Positions 44,205 to 54,272 of a stretch of 64,000 nt of DNA are shown here, piece by piece. The DNA is taken from the NCBI RefSeq assembly GCF_004364175.1, contig NZ_SNZW01000015.1:62001-126000 (forward strand), read 5' to 3'. The number at the start of each line of letters is the position of its first letter. The stretch's first letter is position 1. Below the pieces are notes generated by a model. That model ran no database searches, was not told where the DNA came from, and saw nothing but the letters and a program-made list of their open reading frames with translations. The stretch is from Maribacter caenipelagi. Its GTDB lineage: Bacteria > Bacteroidota > Bacteroidia > Flavobacteriales > Flavobacteriaceae. The position numbers and the translations under genes are program-made.

Positions 44205-47200
44205 ATGGAATTTGTAAGACTTTGTCCAGCTTGTCATAGCGAACGTCCGGTTCAAGAAATGTACTGTCAAAATACCGTTGATGATACAGGCTGCAGCTGG
44301 TTGCTTATGAACGTTACCCAAACACCAAAGGGCGGTAAAATAGAAATAGAAGAGTCACCGATAGTCAAAAATGCACGCCACTGTACAAATGGACATGAGG
44401 TGCAGGCAGGTGATTTTATGTGTATGGAATGTGGTGCTGACATTGAAGTACTACCAACACCAGAAAAAATTGCTAAAGCGCAGCAAATAGACGAATATCA
44501 GATTATAAAATCTGTTAAGGCAGAACGCACTACAAAAGAATGTTTTCTAGTTAAAGATGCAGCCGACAAAGAATATTTTCTAACCTTATATTTCGAGAAT
44601 AGTGAGCCAGACAAGAGTATTTACAAGGTATTGGAGAAAATGGATACCGATCATATTGCAACGCTCATAAAAACAGGCGATTATAACGGTCGTTTTTTTG
44701 AAGTCTCGGAACTAATCTCTGATGGATCATTAGATACACTGGGATACTTACCTATAGACAAGATTGAAAAGTTGGTAAATGAGGTAGGTAGAGCTATACA
44801 TAAACTTTCTGAAGCAGGTATCCGCCACCGCGATATATGTCCTAAAAATCTACTTTTAAGAGATTCTGCAAGTTTTGATGTTGTTATTATTGACTATAGC
44901 TCGGCACGTCTGTCCGATTATGATCTTGATACCGACACTCCTATAGAGCTCACAAGATATACTGCTCCGGAAGCGATTATTGGTGGAATTAGTCCCGCTT
45001 CAGATTGGTGGAGTTTAGGTATGATTGTTCTAGATCACATTACAAAAGGAACTTTCTTTGAAAAAATAAACGACAAAGCTTTTATGATTCATTTGATCAC
45101 TAGAGGTGTTGACATTCCATCTTCTATTGATGCACGCATATTACTTTTACTTAAGGGGCTTTTAACCCGAGATCCTTTAAAACGCTGGAATTGGGAGCAG
45201 GTTGATAAATGGCTTAAAAAAGAAGAAGTTGAGGTTCCTGTTGAACAAATTAGCACTTCAACAAAAAAAGAAAAGAAAATTACGCTAGGCTCAGCAGATT
45301 ACACTAATGTAGCATTCTTTGCCCTGGCCGCAGCCGAAGAAGAACATTGGGAAGAAGGAGTCTCCCTATTTAATTCTGGATCTCTTGCCAGCTGGGTAAC
45401 TGAAGTATTTGGTAATGACAAAAAAGCCGCTGCTGTTCGCAATCTTCGTAACAAAGAGGATATTCCGCTAGAATGGTGCTATCCCCTAGCTTTAATGGTT
45501 TTAAACGAGGCATTACCATTAACTTGGCGCGGACAAATTATAATCCCTGCATGGCTTATGGGAAACACAAAGGAAGCAATAAAACTTGTAGAAGGCCATG
45601 TGCCAGATTATTTGGCAAGTTTACAGCGAGAAAAGTGGCTCATACAGCTCAAAGAAAGAAAAGCAAACATTGCCAGAAAAGCAAAGAACCTTGATATTCA
45701 ATTAGATAACGACAAATTTTTAATTTACAGCCTAAGTTCTTCAAGAGTAAAACTTAAATCTGAATTAGATTTCTTGCGCCGTCTCTATCCAGATGCACAT
45801 AACCCTGGTCTATCTGATGTTATGAGTAATCTTCGTTTAACAGAAGAAGATATGATACTGGTTTTAAGTGCCAGGCGCAACCAGTTTATTACACTTGAAG
45901 AGCTTTTAAGCAAAACGGAAAAACTTGCAAAAAAAAATGGTCTAGAACCCAATCTCCCTTTTTATAAAGATAGCTTGGTAAAGTATAGATTAGAAATATT
46001 TGAAATGCTTAATAACCATTTAGAAGGTTTTTCTAGATGTAATAATGCAGCGCTTGATCGCTGGGCAGATCGTTTTAGAATTGAAAAAAGATTGCCCATA
46101 ATACCATCTGTTCTCTGCCTTTCTATTCCAAAAAATAAATGGGTAGCACCACCTAAACACGAGTATGGTTCTAGCTTATTACGACACTTTGAGAAAAAGG
46201 TCGTTTACGCTTCTTCTAGAGGTCCACTTGTAAGATTGATTATATCTAAACACTCGTCTCGTATTGATTTAAGCGAACTAGGCACAAGCTTAAAATCATC
46301 TGAAAAACTTGTACACAGCATTCTTAAAAGATCTACTGGTACCGAAAATGTTGATCCATTAGCCTTCAATACAAAAGCCTTATTGGCACAGCGAATACGG
46401 CGTATGCTTCTTAAAGCTGATAATTTTAAGCGAGATACAGGTTTAGATTCCCTATTTATGGGATTCCCTTTTTTGATCGCTCAGCACAAGATGACGCATA
46501 GGCCCCGTATTATGCCTATTCTGCTATGGCCAGTTAATCTTGATTTTAGTTCACGAGGGGCTACAACTCTTAAATTTAGTTTTGATTATGCACATGGTGA
46601 AATAAGGCTTAATCCGGCACTTGTAAATACATTAGACCCGGATAATTACAAGAAATTAGAAAAAATAACTCGCGAGATTTTAGGAAGGCAATCACTTCAC
46701 GTTTCTGAAGTTATTGATGCTTTTAGTGCCTGTTTTCCTGCCCATACAAATGAACTTACCGCCCACCCTAGCGTTAATTTTAAAAGAGATGAAATTGGGA
46801 CAGAGCTTCACGCTTCGGCCGTATTTTTCAATGCGAATTTCACGGGGCAAGCAATTAGTGAAGACTTACGTCTTTTACAAAAATTGCCACATTCAGGCTC
46901 GTCAATGGAGCCCATTTTAAAAATTTCTGAACCTGAAATAAATTCAACGATAGAAATCAGTCCTGAAAATGGTCGTTATACCACAATGGCTATTGATCCT
47001 TCTCAAGATAATGCGGTGCTAAAAAGTAGATCAAGCCCTGGCATTGTAATAGAAGGTCCTCCTGGAACTGGAAAAAGCCAAACAATTGTCAATATCATTT
47101 CTGATTGCATTGGGCGAAACGAAAAGGTTTTGGTAATTTCTCAAAAGAGAGCGGCAATACAGGTTATATTAAAAAGATTACAAGCTGTAGGCTTAGAAAA

Positions 47201-50200
47201 GAGAGCGTTGCTAATTACAGATTTATCTAGAGATAGACAACCCATTATACAAGGTATACGAGAACAGGTAGCGCATTATTATTCTCAACCAAATAACCAA
47301 CGCACGTTAGACAATCTGGTGCAGAAACGTGAGGATCTCGGAAAAAAAATAGATCGCATAGAAACTAATCTTGATGTGCTATCGCATCAAATTCACCTTG
47401 TAGACGATACCTCTGGATTAAGCTACCGAAATATACTTTCGGAATTAATTGATATTACATCAAAGGAGTATGTTGAAGTTCCTGAACTAAGATTGCTTTT
47501 TGAAAATAGTACTAAAAACAAGCTTAATATTCTTAGCGAAGAAATAAGTAATTTAATAACAGATTGGGTACCTTCTAAGTATGAAGGCAATCATCTTAAA
47601 AACTTACAAATCACTTCTTTTGACCATACTACCGAAACAGCGTTAAATAAAGATTTAAACGAATTTTACGAAACAGAAAAAGAACGTGTACAATTTATTA
47701 AAGAGACTTCAGGCAAACTGGATACGCCTAACGCCGCCCATTATAATCAATATTTAGCTATCCATAAAGAGACACTGCTCAATGTGTCAAAATCGCAGGC
47801 AACCAAAAATCAACTCTGGTTAAATTTACTTTACGATAAATTTGATAATCAATCTATTGGGGATGATATTCATGACAACCTAGTTAAACTATTAGAGCAA
47901 GTAGAACAACTTATCTCTAACTATCAAGACAATAGATTTGCAGTTTATTTTGATACATTAGATGATGAGAAAGTATTAAAATTGAATAAGGCTTGCGCTA
48001 CATACTTGGGCACATCTAGTTTTAAAAAAATTAATCCCTTCTACTGGATTAATAAATCTCAACTTAAAAAAGTAGTTACTGAGCATCATTTACAATTAAA
48101 TGAAAAGGTCGTGAGTGAACTACACTCAGCCGTACTCCTTGAGAATAATTTTAGAGCCTATCGAAAAGAGTATGCTCAACATCTTTTAAAATTGAAGACT
48201 CGGTATGTGATGGTCAAAGAGCCAAGGCGACTAGCGGTCGATATTAAGTCGACTATACGAGAGTTAGCCCAAGCAATCTCACTAGTAAGTGTATTACGAA
48301 GCTGTCCTGCAAAAGATGAAGCAAGAACAATACTAGAAACCGGTGATGAGAATGCATATAAAGATTTCTCAATAGCGTTAGAGAGTGCAAGTAGGCGTTT
48401 TCAAAACAGACAACAGTCTCTAAGCAAATTAAACGTACTTGAAAAATGGCTAACCCCACATTCGGTCACTACATTTACTAATGCTGTAGAACAAAACAAC
48501 ACCGATCTAGATACAGTCGCATCCATCATATCTGATATGGTAAATTTTGTCGCATATCAAAAATTTAGAATACGCTTTCAAAATAGTACTGCACAAGATG
48601 AACTCATTGAAATCTTCGCTATCCTTAGAAAATATGAGCATGAAATTTCTAATTTTCCGATTGAAAATTGGTCAGATTTAATAAGTATTTCGCTACATCG
48701 CGAAGGGTTACTGGCTTGGAAACAACGTATTGAGAAATCGTATCCCTCAATGCTAATGGCAGAAAGGGAAGTACTTCAACAAATAAGTGATTTAGAAGAA
48801 AATCTAAATTCGATGAAAACCCTCAATCGAAATATTTTAGCGCTGAACTATAATTTCGAAAATATAGAATCGCAAACAGCATGGAACAGCATCACAAGAT
48901 TAAGAGGTAAGAATTACAAAAAACTTCGTGAATTTATTTCTGAAGGAGAACCCTTGGGTTTACTTGAATTGAGACCTGTTTGGCTTATGAACCCTGAGGT
49001 AGTTTCTCAAGCATTGCCCCTACAATCTGGAATGTTTGACGTTATTATTTTTGATGAGGCGTCACAAATGTTAGTGGATCACGCAATACCTTCATTATAT
49101 AGAGGAAAACGGGTAATCATAAGTGGAGATGAAAAACAAATGCCGCCTACAGGATTTTTTACAAAAAAGCTGGAAGAAGATGATGATGACACAGATCAAA
49201 CAGAGCTTGATGAAGATCATTCTGAAGAAGAGCTGGTAAACTATGAAGACGCGTGGAACAAGAAAGAAGTTAAGGATAGTCCAGACCTTCTTTCATTGGC
49301 AAAAACAGTCTTACCTACCACTACACTACAGATTCATTATAGATCAAAATACAAGGCGTTAATCAACTACTCAAATTATGCATTTTATGACGGTATGTTA
49401 CATATACCTGCGTATCACCCTAAAGAAGAAATTTCAGTTGTAAAACCTATAGAAGTACTTCGCGTAAATGGAATATATGACGAACAAACCAATACCGCCG
49501 AAGCGGATACTTTAATAGCTTACCTCGCTGAACATTGGGCACTTCCTGAGCACGAGAGACTAAGTACGGGTATTGTAACCTTCAATAAAAAGCAAGCAGA
49601 ACTAATAGAAGACACCATTGAACAACATGCCGCACAAGATGATACTTTTGGTCGTGCCCTAACCATTGCGCGTAATAAAGAGCAAGATGGAGAAGATATG
49701 GGTTTCTTTGTTAAAAATGTAGAAAATGTTCAAGGTGATGAACGAGATATGATTTTATTCAGTACCACTTTTGGTATTAACCCATTAGGATCCTTCCGCC
49801 GTAATTTTGGAGCATTAGGACATCGCGGTGGAGAACGTCGTCTGAATGTTGCTATTACGAGAGCAAGAAACAAAGTAGTTATTGCGACCTCTATGCCTAC
49901 GCAAGCGATTTCCGATATCTTATCTACTGGAAGGCTTGCTTCTAAACCTAGGGATTATATACAGACCTATCTCAATTATGCTGAAATACACTCAAACAAT
50001 CAGATAGCAATGGCAACTAATACTTTACGCCTTTTATCCACTAGTGATCACCAACAAATAGCTAAGATTAGAAATGATGGATTTAAAAATATTGTTAAAG
50101 CCTATGTTGAAAGTTTGGGATATGAGACTGTAGAAGACAGTGACAACTCCGTTTTCTATATGGATCTAGCAATTAAAGATAAGCAGCAAGGTCAATTTAT

Positions 50201-50396
50201 ACTAGGTATAGAATGTGATGCACCTTATAATAATCTTTTAAAACAAGCTCGTTATAGAGAACTATGGCGCCCTAAAGTATTAAAGCGTTCTATTCCACAT
50301 ATACACAGAACCACATCTTACCAGTGGCTTCAGAACACCCATGAGGAGCAATTAAAATTAAAAAACGCCATTGAGATGGCACTTATTCAAGACTAA
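44205..50396 (+). CDS. Giant zinc-ribbon / kinase-like / SF1 helicase / nuclease protein
   Basis: A 2063-residue multidomain protein. Two N-terminal Cys clusters (C7-x2-C10...C21...C30; HCTNGH and CMEC near 58-76) look like zinc ribbons. Residues about 95-345 are protein-kinase-like: HRDICPKN (His208-Asn215), D230-YS in place of DFG, APE at 254-256, but no Gly-rich loop and no clear beta-3 Lys. From about 930 a COG1112/Upf1-type SF1 helicase: Walker A GPPGTGKS (951-958), a roughly 650-residue helical insert, Walker B DEASQ (1617-1620), VQGDERDMI and RRLNVAITRAR. The last 80 residues resemble the Vsr-like PD-(D/E)XK nuclease (Asp1987, IECD 2002-2005). The kinase-helicase pair recalls Mokosh anti-phage proteins, but partners differ. 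Its stop overlaps the next start by 1 bp. Confidence 0.85.
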   Translation: MEFVRLCPACHSERPVQEMYCQNTVDDTGCSWLLMNVTQTPKGGKIEIEESPIVKNARHCTNGHEVQAGDFMCMECGADIEVLPTPEKIAKAQQIDEYQIIKSVKAERTTKECFLVKDAADKEYFLTLYFENSEPDKSIYKVLEKMDTDHIATLIKTGDYNGRFFEVSELISDGSLDTLGYLPIDKIEKLVNEVGRAIHKLSEAGIRHRDICPKNLLLRDSASFDVVIIDYSSARLSDYDLDTDTPIELTRYTAPEAIIGGISPASDWWSLGMIVLDHITKGTFFEKINDKAFMIHLITRGVDIPSSIDARILLLLKGLLTRDPLKRWNWEQVDKWLKKEEVEVPVEQISTSTKKEKKITLGSADYTNVAFFALAAAEEEHWEEGVSLFNSGSLASWVTEVFGNDKKAAAVRNLRNKEDIPLEWCYPLALMVLNEALPLTWRGQIIIPAWLMGNTKEAIKLVEGHVPDYLASLQREKWLIQLKERKANIARKAKNLDIQLDNDKFLIYSLSSSRVKLKSELDFLRRLYPDAHNPGLSDVMSNLRLTEEDMILVLSARRNQFITLEELLSKTEKLAKKNGLEPNLPFYKDSLVKYRLEIFEMLNNHLEGFSRCNNAALDRWADRFRIEKRLPIIPSVLCLSIPKNKWVAPPKHEYGSSLLRHFEKKVVYASSRGPLVRLIISKHSSRIDLSELGTSLKSSEKLVHSILKRSTGTENVDPLAFNTKALLAQRIRRMLLKADNFKRDTGLDSLFMGFPFLIAQHKMTHRPRIMPILLWPVNLDFSSRGATTLKFSFDYAHGEIRLNPALVNTLDPDNYKKLEKITREILGRQSLHVSEVIDAFSACFPAHTNELTAHPSVNFKRDEIGTELHASAVFFNANFTGQAISEDLRLLQKLPHSGSSMEPILKISEPEINSTIEISPENGRYTTMAIDPSQDNAVLKSRSSPGIVIEGPPGTGKSQTIVNIISDCIGRNEKVLVISQKRAAIQVILKRLQAVGLEKRALLITDLSRDRQPIIQGIREQVAHYYSQPNNQRTLDNLVQKREDLGKKIDRIETNLDVLSHQIHLVDDTSGLSYRNILSELIDITSKEYVEVPELRLLFENSTKNKLNILSEEISNLITDWVPSKYEGNHLKNLQITSFDHTTETALNKDLNEFYETEKERVQFIKETSGKLDTPNAAHYNQYLAIHKETLLNVSKSQATKNQLWLNLLYDKFDNQSIGDDIHDNLVKLLEQVEQLISNYQDNRFAVYFDTLDDEKVLKLNKACATYLGTSSFKKINPFYWINKSQLKKVVTEHHLQLNEKVVSELHSAVLLENNFRAYRKEYAQHLLKLKTRYVMVKEPRRLAVDIKSTIRELAQAISLVSVLRSCPAKDEARTILETGDENAYKDFSIALESASRRFQNRQQSLSKLNVLEKWLTPHSVTTFTNAVEQNNTDLDTVASIISDMVNFVAYQKFRIRFQNSTAQDELIEIFAILRKYEHEISNFPIENWSDLISISLHREGLLAWKQRIEKSYPSMLMAEREVLQQISDLEENLNSMKTLNRNILALNYNFENIESQTAWNSITRLRGKNYKKLREFISEGEPLGLLELRPVWLMNPEVVSQALPLQSGMFDVIIFDEASQMLVDHAIPSLYRGKRVIISGDEKQMPPTGFFTKKLEEDDDDTDQTELDEDHSEEELVNYEDAWNKKEVKDSPDLLSLAKTVLPTTTLQIHYRSKYKALINYSNYAFYDGMLHIPAYHPKEEISVVKPIEVLRVNGIYDEQTNTAEADTLIAYLAEHWALPEHERLSTGIVTFNKKQAELIEDTIEQHAAQDDTFGRALTIARNKEQDGEDMGFFVKNVENVQGDERDMILFSTTFGINPLGSFRRNFGALGHRGGERRLNVAITRARNKVVIATSMPTQAISDILSTGRLASKPRDYIQTYLNYAEIHSNNQIAMATNTLRLLSTSDHQQIAKIRNDGFKNIVKAYVESLGYETVEDSDNSVFYMDLAIKDKQQGQFILGIECDAPYNNLLKQARYRELWRPKVLKRSIPHIHRTTSYQWLQNTHEEQLKLKNAIEMALIQD

Positions 50397-51736
50397 TGAG
50401 CGGACCTAAAGTAGTGCGTATTGTTACACCACAAGAACGTCAAATAATTAAAGATAGATGGCTCTCACAACTCAAACATGCCTTAAAGCGAACAGAGGAC
50501 TATGCCAAAAAAAATAACCTTCTAGATAACGATTTAGAGAAAGGGCTTTCTGATACCCATGAGCATTATGCCAATTTATCTATTAATGATTACTTAAAAA
50601 TAGAACGCGAGGTTCCACAACAAATTGAATTCTTAAACGTAGAACTTAAGAAGTTAAAGAAAAAAGTTGCCGACAAACGAACATCAGATTGGGAAAGGTT
50701 TAGGAATCTTAAGAGTACCCACAATGAATTGAAAGCCTTATCATTTGAAAAAAATATTGCTTTTGACGCCTTTAATGCTCCGCAAAGTATCACAAATAAA
50801 AACTTAGAAACATATCAGGCTCAAATAGATAATTTATACGAACTACTGCAAAAATCAATTTCTAAAACTGACGAATTATCTGAAGAACAACTAGCGATGC
50901 AAGAGCGGTTATCTCAAGGAGATAGTATGTTAACTGTCACCGCTTGGAAAGTAAAGTTAGAAGGAACTAGATCACGTTTAAAAAAACTAGAGAATACGTT
51001 AAAAGAAATGCACGTCCACGAAATGTCACAAGAAAAAATACAGACATTGATAAATCGTTGTGGTCAGCTAGATTCAAGACAAACAAACTATGATCTTCAA
51101 CTAGATTCTCTTATTATTGATGCTGCAGACTTTACTAAAAATGAACTAGAGCTACGAGAGACTCGTGAAGATTTAAGTAATAACTTACTCCTTATAGAAA
51201 CACTAGGTGAAGACTTTAAATTTGTAGCTCAGTGGAAAGAGAAACTTCAAAATTCGACACTTGAAGATTTAATAGAAACAGCTGCAAAAGCACTTAAATT
51301 TTACGAGACAACTTCGGAGAACCGTATTGTCGAAGCCAGAGGAAAAGCTATCAAATCTGCACTAGAGAAAGCTGGGTACACCATAAACGATTCAATGCAA
51401 ACTGCTTGGGTAGAAAATGGACGCCTAGTCGTGAAGAAAGCTACCCATTCGCTTTACGGCATTGAAATAATGAGTCCCACCAACTTAAGTCGTATTCAAG
51501 CGCGTGTAGTAGCCGACGAAAACCGTACTAATGAAAGATCGCCAAGTCTTGACAAAAACGAAGAAGAAATTTGGTGCGATAATATTGATGAAATAAAAAC
51601 TTTATTCGCTAATGAAAATCTTGAAATCATCATTGACAAAATGGAAGAACCTGGAGCAATACCACTTAAAGAAGTTCCCCTAAATAGTGGCTATGCTGCT
51701 CTTAACATAAACATTGAGAAGAAACGACGGAGTTAA
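50396..51736 (+). CDS. Coiled-coil protein, last gene of the accessory operon
   Basis: A 446-residue, mostly helical protein. It starts MSGPKVVRIVTPQERQII, has long heptad regions (about 60-130 and 140-300, e.g. EFLNVELKKLKKKVADK), and ends with a beta-rich C-terminal third (about 320-446: AGYTINDSMQTAWVENGRLVVKKATHSLYGIEIM). No enzymatic motif is recognised. The ATG overlaps the stop of the giant gene (TAATG), so it is made in stoichiometric coupling with it and is likely a structural or sensor subunit of the same complex. Confidence 0.75.
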   Translation: MSGPKVVRIVTPQERQIIKDRWLSQLKHALKRTEDYAKKNNLLDNDLEKGLSDTHEHYANLSINDYLKIEREVPQQIEFLNVELKKLKKKVADKRTSDWERFRNLKSTHNELKALSFEKNIAFDAFNAPQSITNKNLETYQAQIDNLYELLQKSISKTDELSEEQLAMQERLSQGDSMLTVTAWKVKLEGTRSRLKKLENTLKEMHVHEMSQEKIQTLINRCGQLDSRQTNYDLQLDSLIIDAADFTKNELELRETREDLSNNLLLIETLGEDFKFVAQWKEKLQNSTLEDLIETAAKALKFYETTSENRIVEARGKAIKSALEKAGYTINDSMQTAWVENGRLVVKKATHSLYGIEIMSPTNLSRIQARVVADENRTNERSPSLDKNEEEIWCDNIDEIKTLFANENLEIIIDKMEEPGAIPLKEVPLNSGYAALNINIEKKRRS

Positions 51737-51825
51737 ACTAGAAATGATAGGTAATCATAATTTGAATTTCTGAGATGTGACGATTTAGATAATCCTAATG
51801 AACCCTCATTGCAAATGACAAGATG

Positions 51826-51852
51826 AAGGCCATCGCCTTTTCATTTTTTGTT
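51826..51852 (+). terminator. Probable terminator of the accessory operon
   Basis: AAGGC-CATC-GCCTT (51826-51839) followed by TTTCATTTTTTG, about 90 bp past the coiled-coil gene stop. The stem is short, so this is a moderate call. Confidence 0.5.
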
Positions 51853-51997
51853 GCCAATCGTTTACAAAAACAAACTGTTGACCGATTTGTTGACGGTGTT
51901 TTAAATGAACTTAAAGTAAATTGACTTACTTTCTGATGGCGTAAAGATATAATTTGAGTAATTCAAAATAATAAAAGAGCATATTTTTTTATAAAAT

Positions 51998-54256
51998 CTA
52001 TCCAACAATTTCCCGACTCTTGTTAAAAGGTTGCTGATAATGCCTTTGCCCCGTGGCTTTGTAAAGTGCATTGGCCACCGCTCCAAAAACAGGGGGAAAC
52101 GGAGGTTCTCCCATACCCGTTGGGTCGATTTCATTCTGCACAAAATGTACGTCGATTTCTTTCGGTGCCTCTTTCATACGGATCATTTGGTATTGGTGGA
52201 AATTGTTTTTCTGTGGCACCCCACCCTCAAAGGTCAATTCCCCATAAAAGGCATTGCCTACACCATCGGTAATGGCTCCCTCGGCCATGTTTGTTGCTGC
52301 ATCAGGATTTACCACCACTCCACAATCAATGGCACAAACTACTTTTTCAACTACAGGTTTACCGTTCTCCATCTTTAAATCCAGTACATGCGCCGCATAG
52401 GAGTTATGGCAAAAATAGGCCGACACTCCTCGATGTTTCGTTGCATCATTTTCTTTCCAAGCCGATTTTTCACGAACCAATTCCAAGACTCCGGCGTACC
52501 TATCAGCATCATAATCATTCCGTTCGCCTACAGGATTTTCCTTGGCGCGTTTTAGCAGGTCCAAGCGAAATTGAATGGCGTCCTTGCCCGTAGTTTCAGC
52601 AACTTCATCCAAGAACGCTTGTTCGGCACCGGCCATAAAATTAGATCGTGGAGCTCTAAAGGCTCCTATGGAAATGTTGGAATCAATGGTCCACTCTTCT
52701 GCCATATAATTATCAATGGCCCCTGCCGGAAAACGATTGGCGAACAATGGACTCTCCGGCACTCCTCCAGCCTTTACATGTAATGCCGTTAAATTATTGT
52801 TTTCATCAAAAGCCGCGCGATAGGTTGCGTGATAAGTTGGGCGATAAATACCATTGGTCATATCGTCTTCACGGCTATATACTAACTTGATAGGTGCATT
52901 GACTTTTTGTGAAATCAGGGCCGCTTCCACTACAAAGTGGGCATAGGCCTTGCGTCCAAAACCACCGCCCATCCTTGGAAGGTCCATCTCAATATTCTCT
53001 TTCGGTATTCCCAGACTACTAGCAATGGTAGGGATGATCAAAGGCGGAATCTGTATTGGTGCTGCAATTTTCGCCTTATCGCCTGCTACATGGGCAAAAG
53101 CATTCAAGGGCTCCATGTTATTATGAGCAAGAAAAGGCGCCGAGTAACTTCTTTCCAAAATCGTTGTTGCATTTTCGAAGGCTACTTCTGGATTTCCATC
53201 TTTTCGGACAACTTTTCCCGGTTTTGCAGCAAGTGCTTCCATTTGTGATTTATGGGTCGTGGTAGATTCCAGTCCTGCGGGTATGTTAATCGTTTGTTTT
53301 CCACCAAACCCAGCGATTGTTTCCGAATAGGCGGTAATGGGTTGCCATTCAACTTTTAATTTCTTTTTAGCTTGCATCACCTCCCAAGTAGAGTTGCCCA
53401 CTATCGCAACCAATTCAGGAAAAGCGTTGGTGTCGAAACCGCCTTTTTCATATCCGTCCTTAAAACTCTTGATCGTAACCACATCCTTGATTCCAGGCAT
53501 GGCTTTGGCTGCTTCACCATCCACTGATTTTAAGGTCAAACCAAAAGCTGGTGGATGTTCGATCATGGCGATCAACATTCCTTCCTCTTGAATATCCATG
53601 CCAAATAGAGGCCTACCGGTTACAATGCTTTTTGCATCTACATTTTTTTGCGAACGGCTGATCAGTTTAAAATCCTTTACCTCTTTTAGTTGTACTTCTT
53701 CGGGTACGGTAAGTGTTGCTGCAACTGAAGCCATTTCTCCGTAACCGGCCGATTTTTTGGTGGCTGCATGTTGTAATACTCCTGCTTCTGCGGTAATCTC
53801 TTCCTTGGGTACCTGCCAGGTTTCTGCCGCCGCCGCTATCAACATCTGCCTTGCGGTTGCTCCGGCCATTCTAAGCGGCTCCCATCGGGCACTTATTCCC
53901 CTACTGCCCCCCGTAAATTGAAATCCATATTTGTCTGCATGATAGGGCGCCTGTTCAACCAGTACATTTTTCCAATCTACATCTAACTCTTCTGCTACCA
54001 ACATGGGCATAGATGTCCTGATATTCTGACCGAATTCCGGATTGGGCGTATAAATGGTTACAACCCCGTTATCACCTATTTTCAGATACGAATTCATTTC
54101 GAACCATTCTTTGGGCATTTCCCTGACAACCATCTCTTTTGCCTGCTCAGGTTTGCAGGAGTTTAAAATACTAAAGCCAAGTACCAATCCGCCACTTGCC
54201 AAACTTGTATTCTTGATAAAGGCCCTACGTCCCATATGCGTCTTTAGCTTTGTCAT
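51998..54256 (-). CDS. Molybdenum hydroxylase large subunit (isoquinoline 1-oxidoreductase-like)
   Basis: A 752-residue xanthine dehydrogenase-family molybdopterin-binding subunit. The N-terminus RRAFIKNTSLASGGLVLG is a twin-Arg signal, so the enzyme is exported folded. Two fused Ald_Xan_dh_C2-like parts are visible, with cofactor motifs GGFGRKAYAHF and GAFRAPRSN and the catalytic Glu in TGMGEPPFPP. Such enzymes oxidise aldehydes or N-heterocycles with water as oxygen donor; the natural substrate is unknown. It pairs with the [2Fe-2S] subunit gene 16 bp upstream and is the last gene of the nine-gene run. No cytochrome c subunit is adjacent. Confidence 0.92.
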   Translation of the reverse strand: MTKLKTHMGRRAFIKNTSLASGGLVLGFSILNSCKPEQAKEMVVREMPKEWFEMNSYLKIGDNGVVTIYTPNPEFGQNIRTSMPMLVAEELDVDWKNVLVEQAPYHADKYGFQFTGGSRGISARWEPLRMAGATARQMLIAAAAETWQVPKEEITAEAGVLQHAATKKSAGYGEMASVAATLTVPEEVQLKEVKDFKLISRSQKNVDAKSIVTGRPLFGMDIQEEGMLIAMIEHPPAFGLTLKSVDGEAAKAMPGIKDVVTIKSFKDGYEKGGFDTNAFPELVAIVGNSTWEVMQAKKKLKVEWQPITAYSETIAGFGGKQTINIPAGLESTTTHKSQMEALAAKPGKVVRKDGNPEVAFENATTILERSYSAPFLAHNNMEPLNAFAHVAGDKAKIAAPIQIPPLIIPTIASSLGIPKENIEMDLPRMGGGFGRKAYAHFVVEAALISQKVNAPIKLVYSREDDMTNGIYRPTYHATYRAAFDENNNLTALHVKAGGVPESPLFANRFPAGAIDNYMAEEWTIDSNISIGAFRAPRSNFMAGAEQAFLDEVAETTGKDAIQFRLDLLKRAKENPVGERNDYDADRYAGVLELVREKSAWKENDATKHRGVSAYFCHNSYAAHVLDLKMENGKPVVEKVVCAIDCGVVVNPDAATNMAEGAITDGVGNAFYGELTFEGGVPQKNNFHQYQMIRMKEAPKEIDVHFVQNEIDPTGMGEPPFPPVFGAVANALYKATGQRHYQQPFNKSREIVG

Positions 54257-54272
54257 CTCCTAATTTTTTTGA

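Noticed and set aside
44205-50396. Naming the giant protein as a standard Mokosh MkoA
   Set aside because: Kinase-like and helicase parts fit, but the zinc ribbons, the Vsr-like tail, and the AAA+/radical SAM/coiled-coil partners do not match the described two-gene system.
51823-51924. 34-codon ORF (MKAIAFSFFVANRLQ...) after the accessory operon
   Set aside because: Its start lies in the probable terminator stem and it has no recognisable homology; kept out of the gene list.
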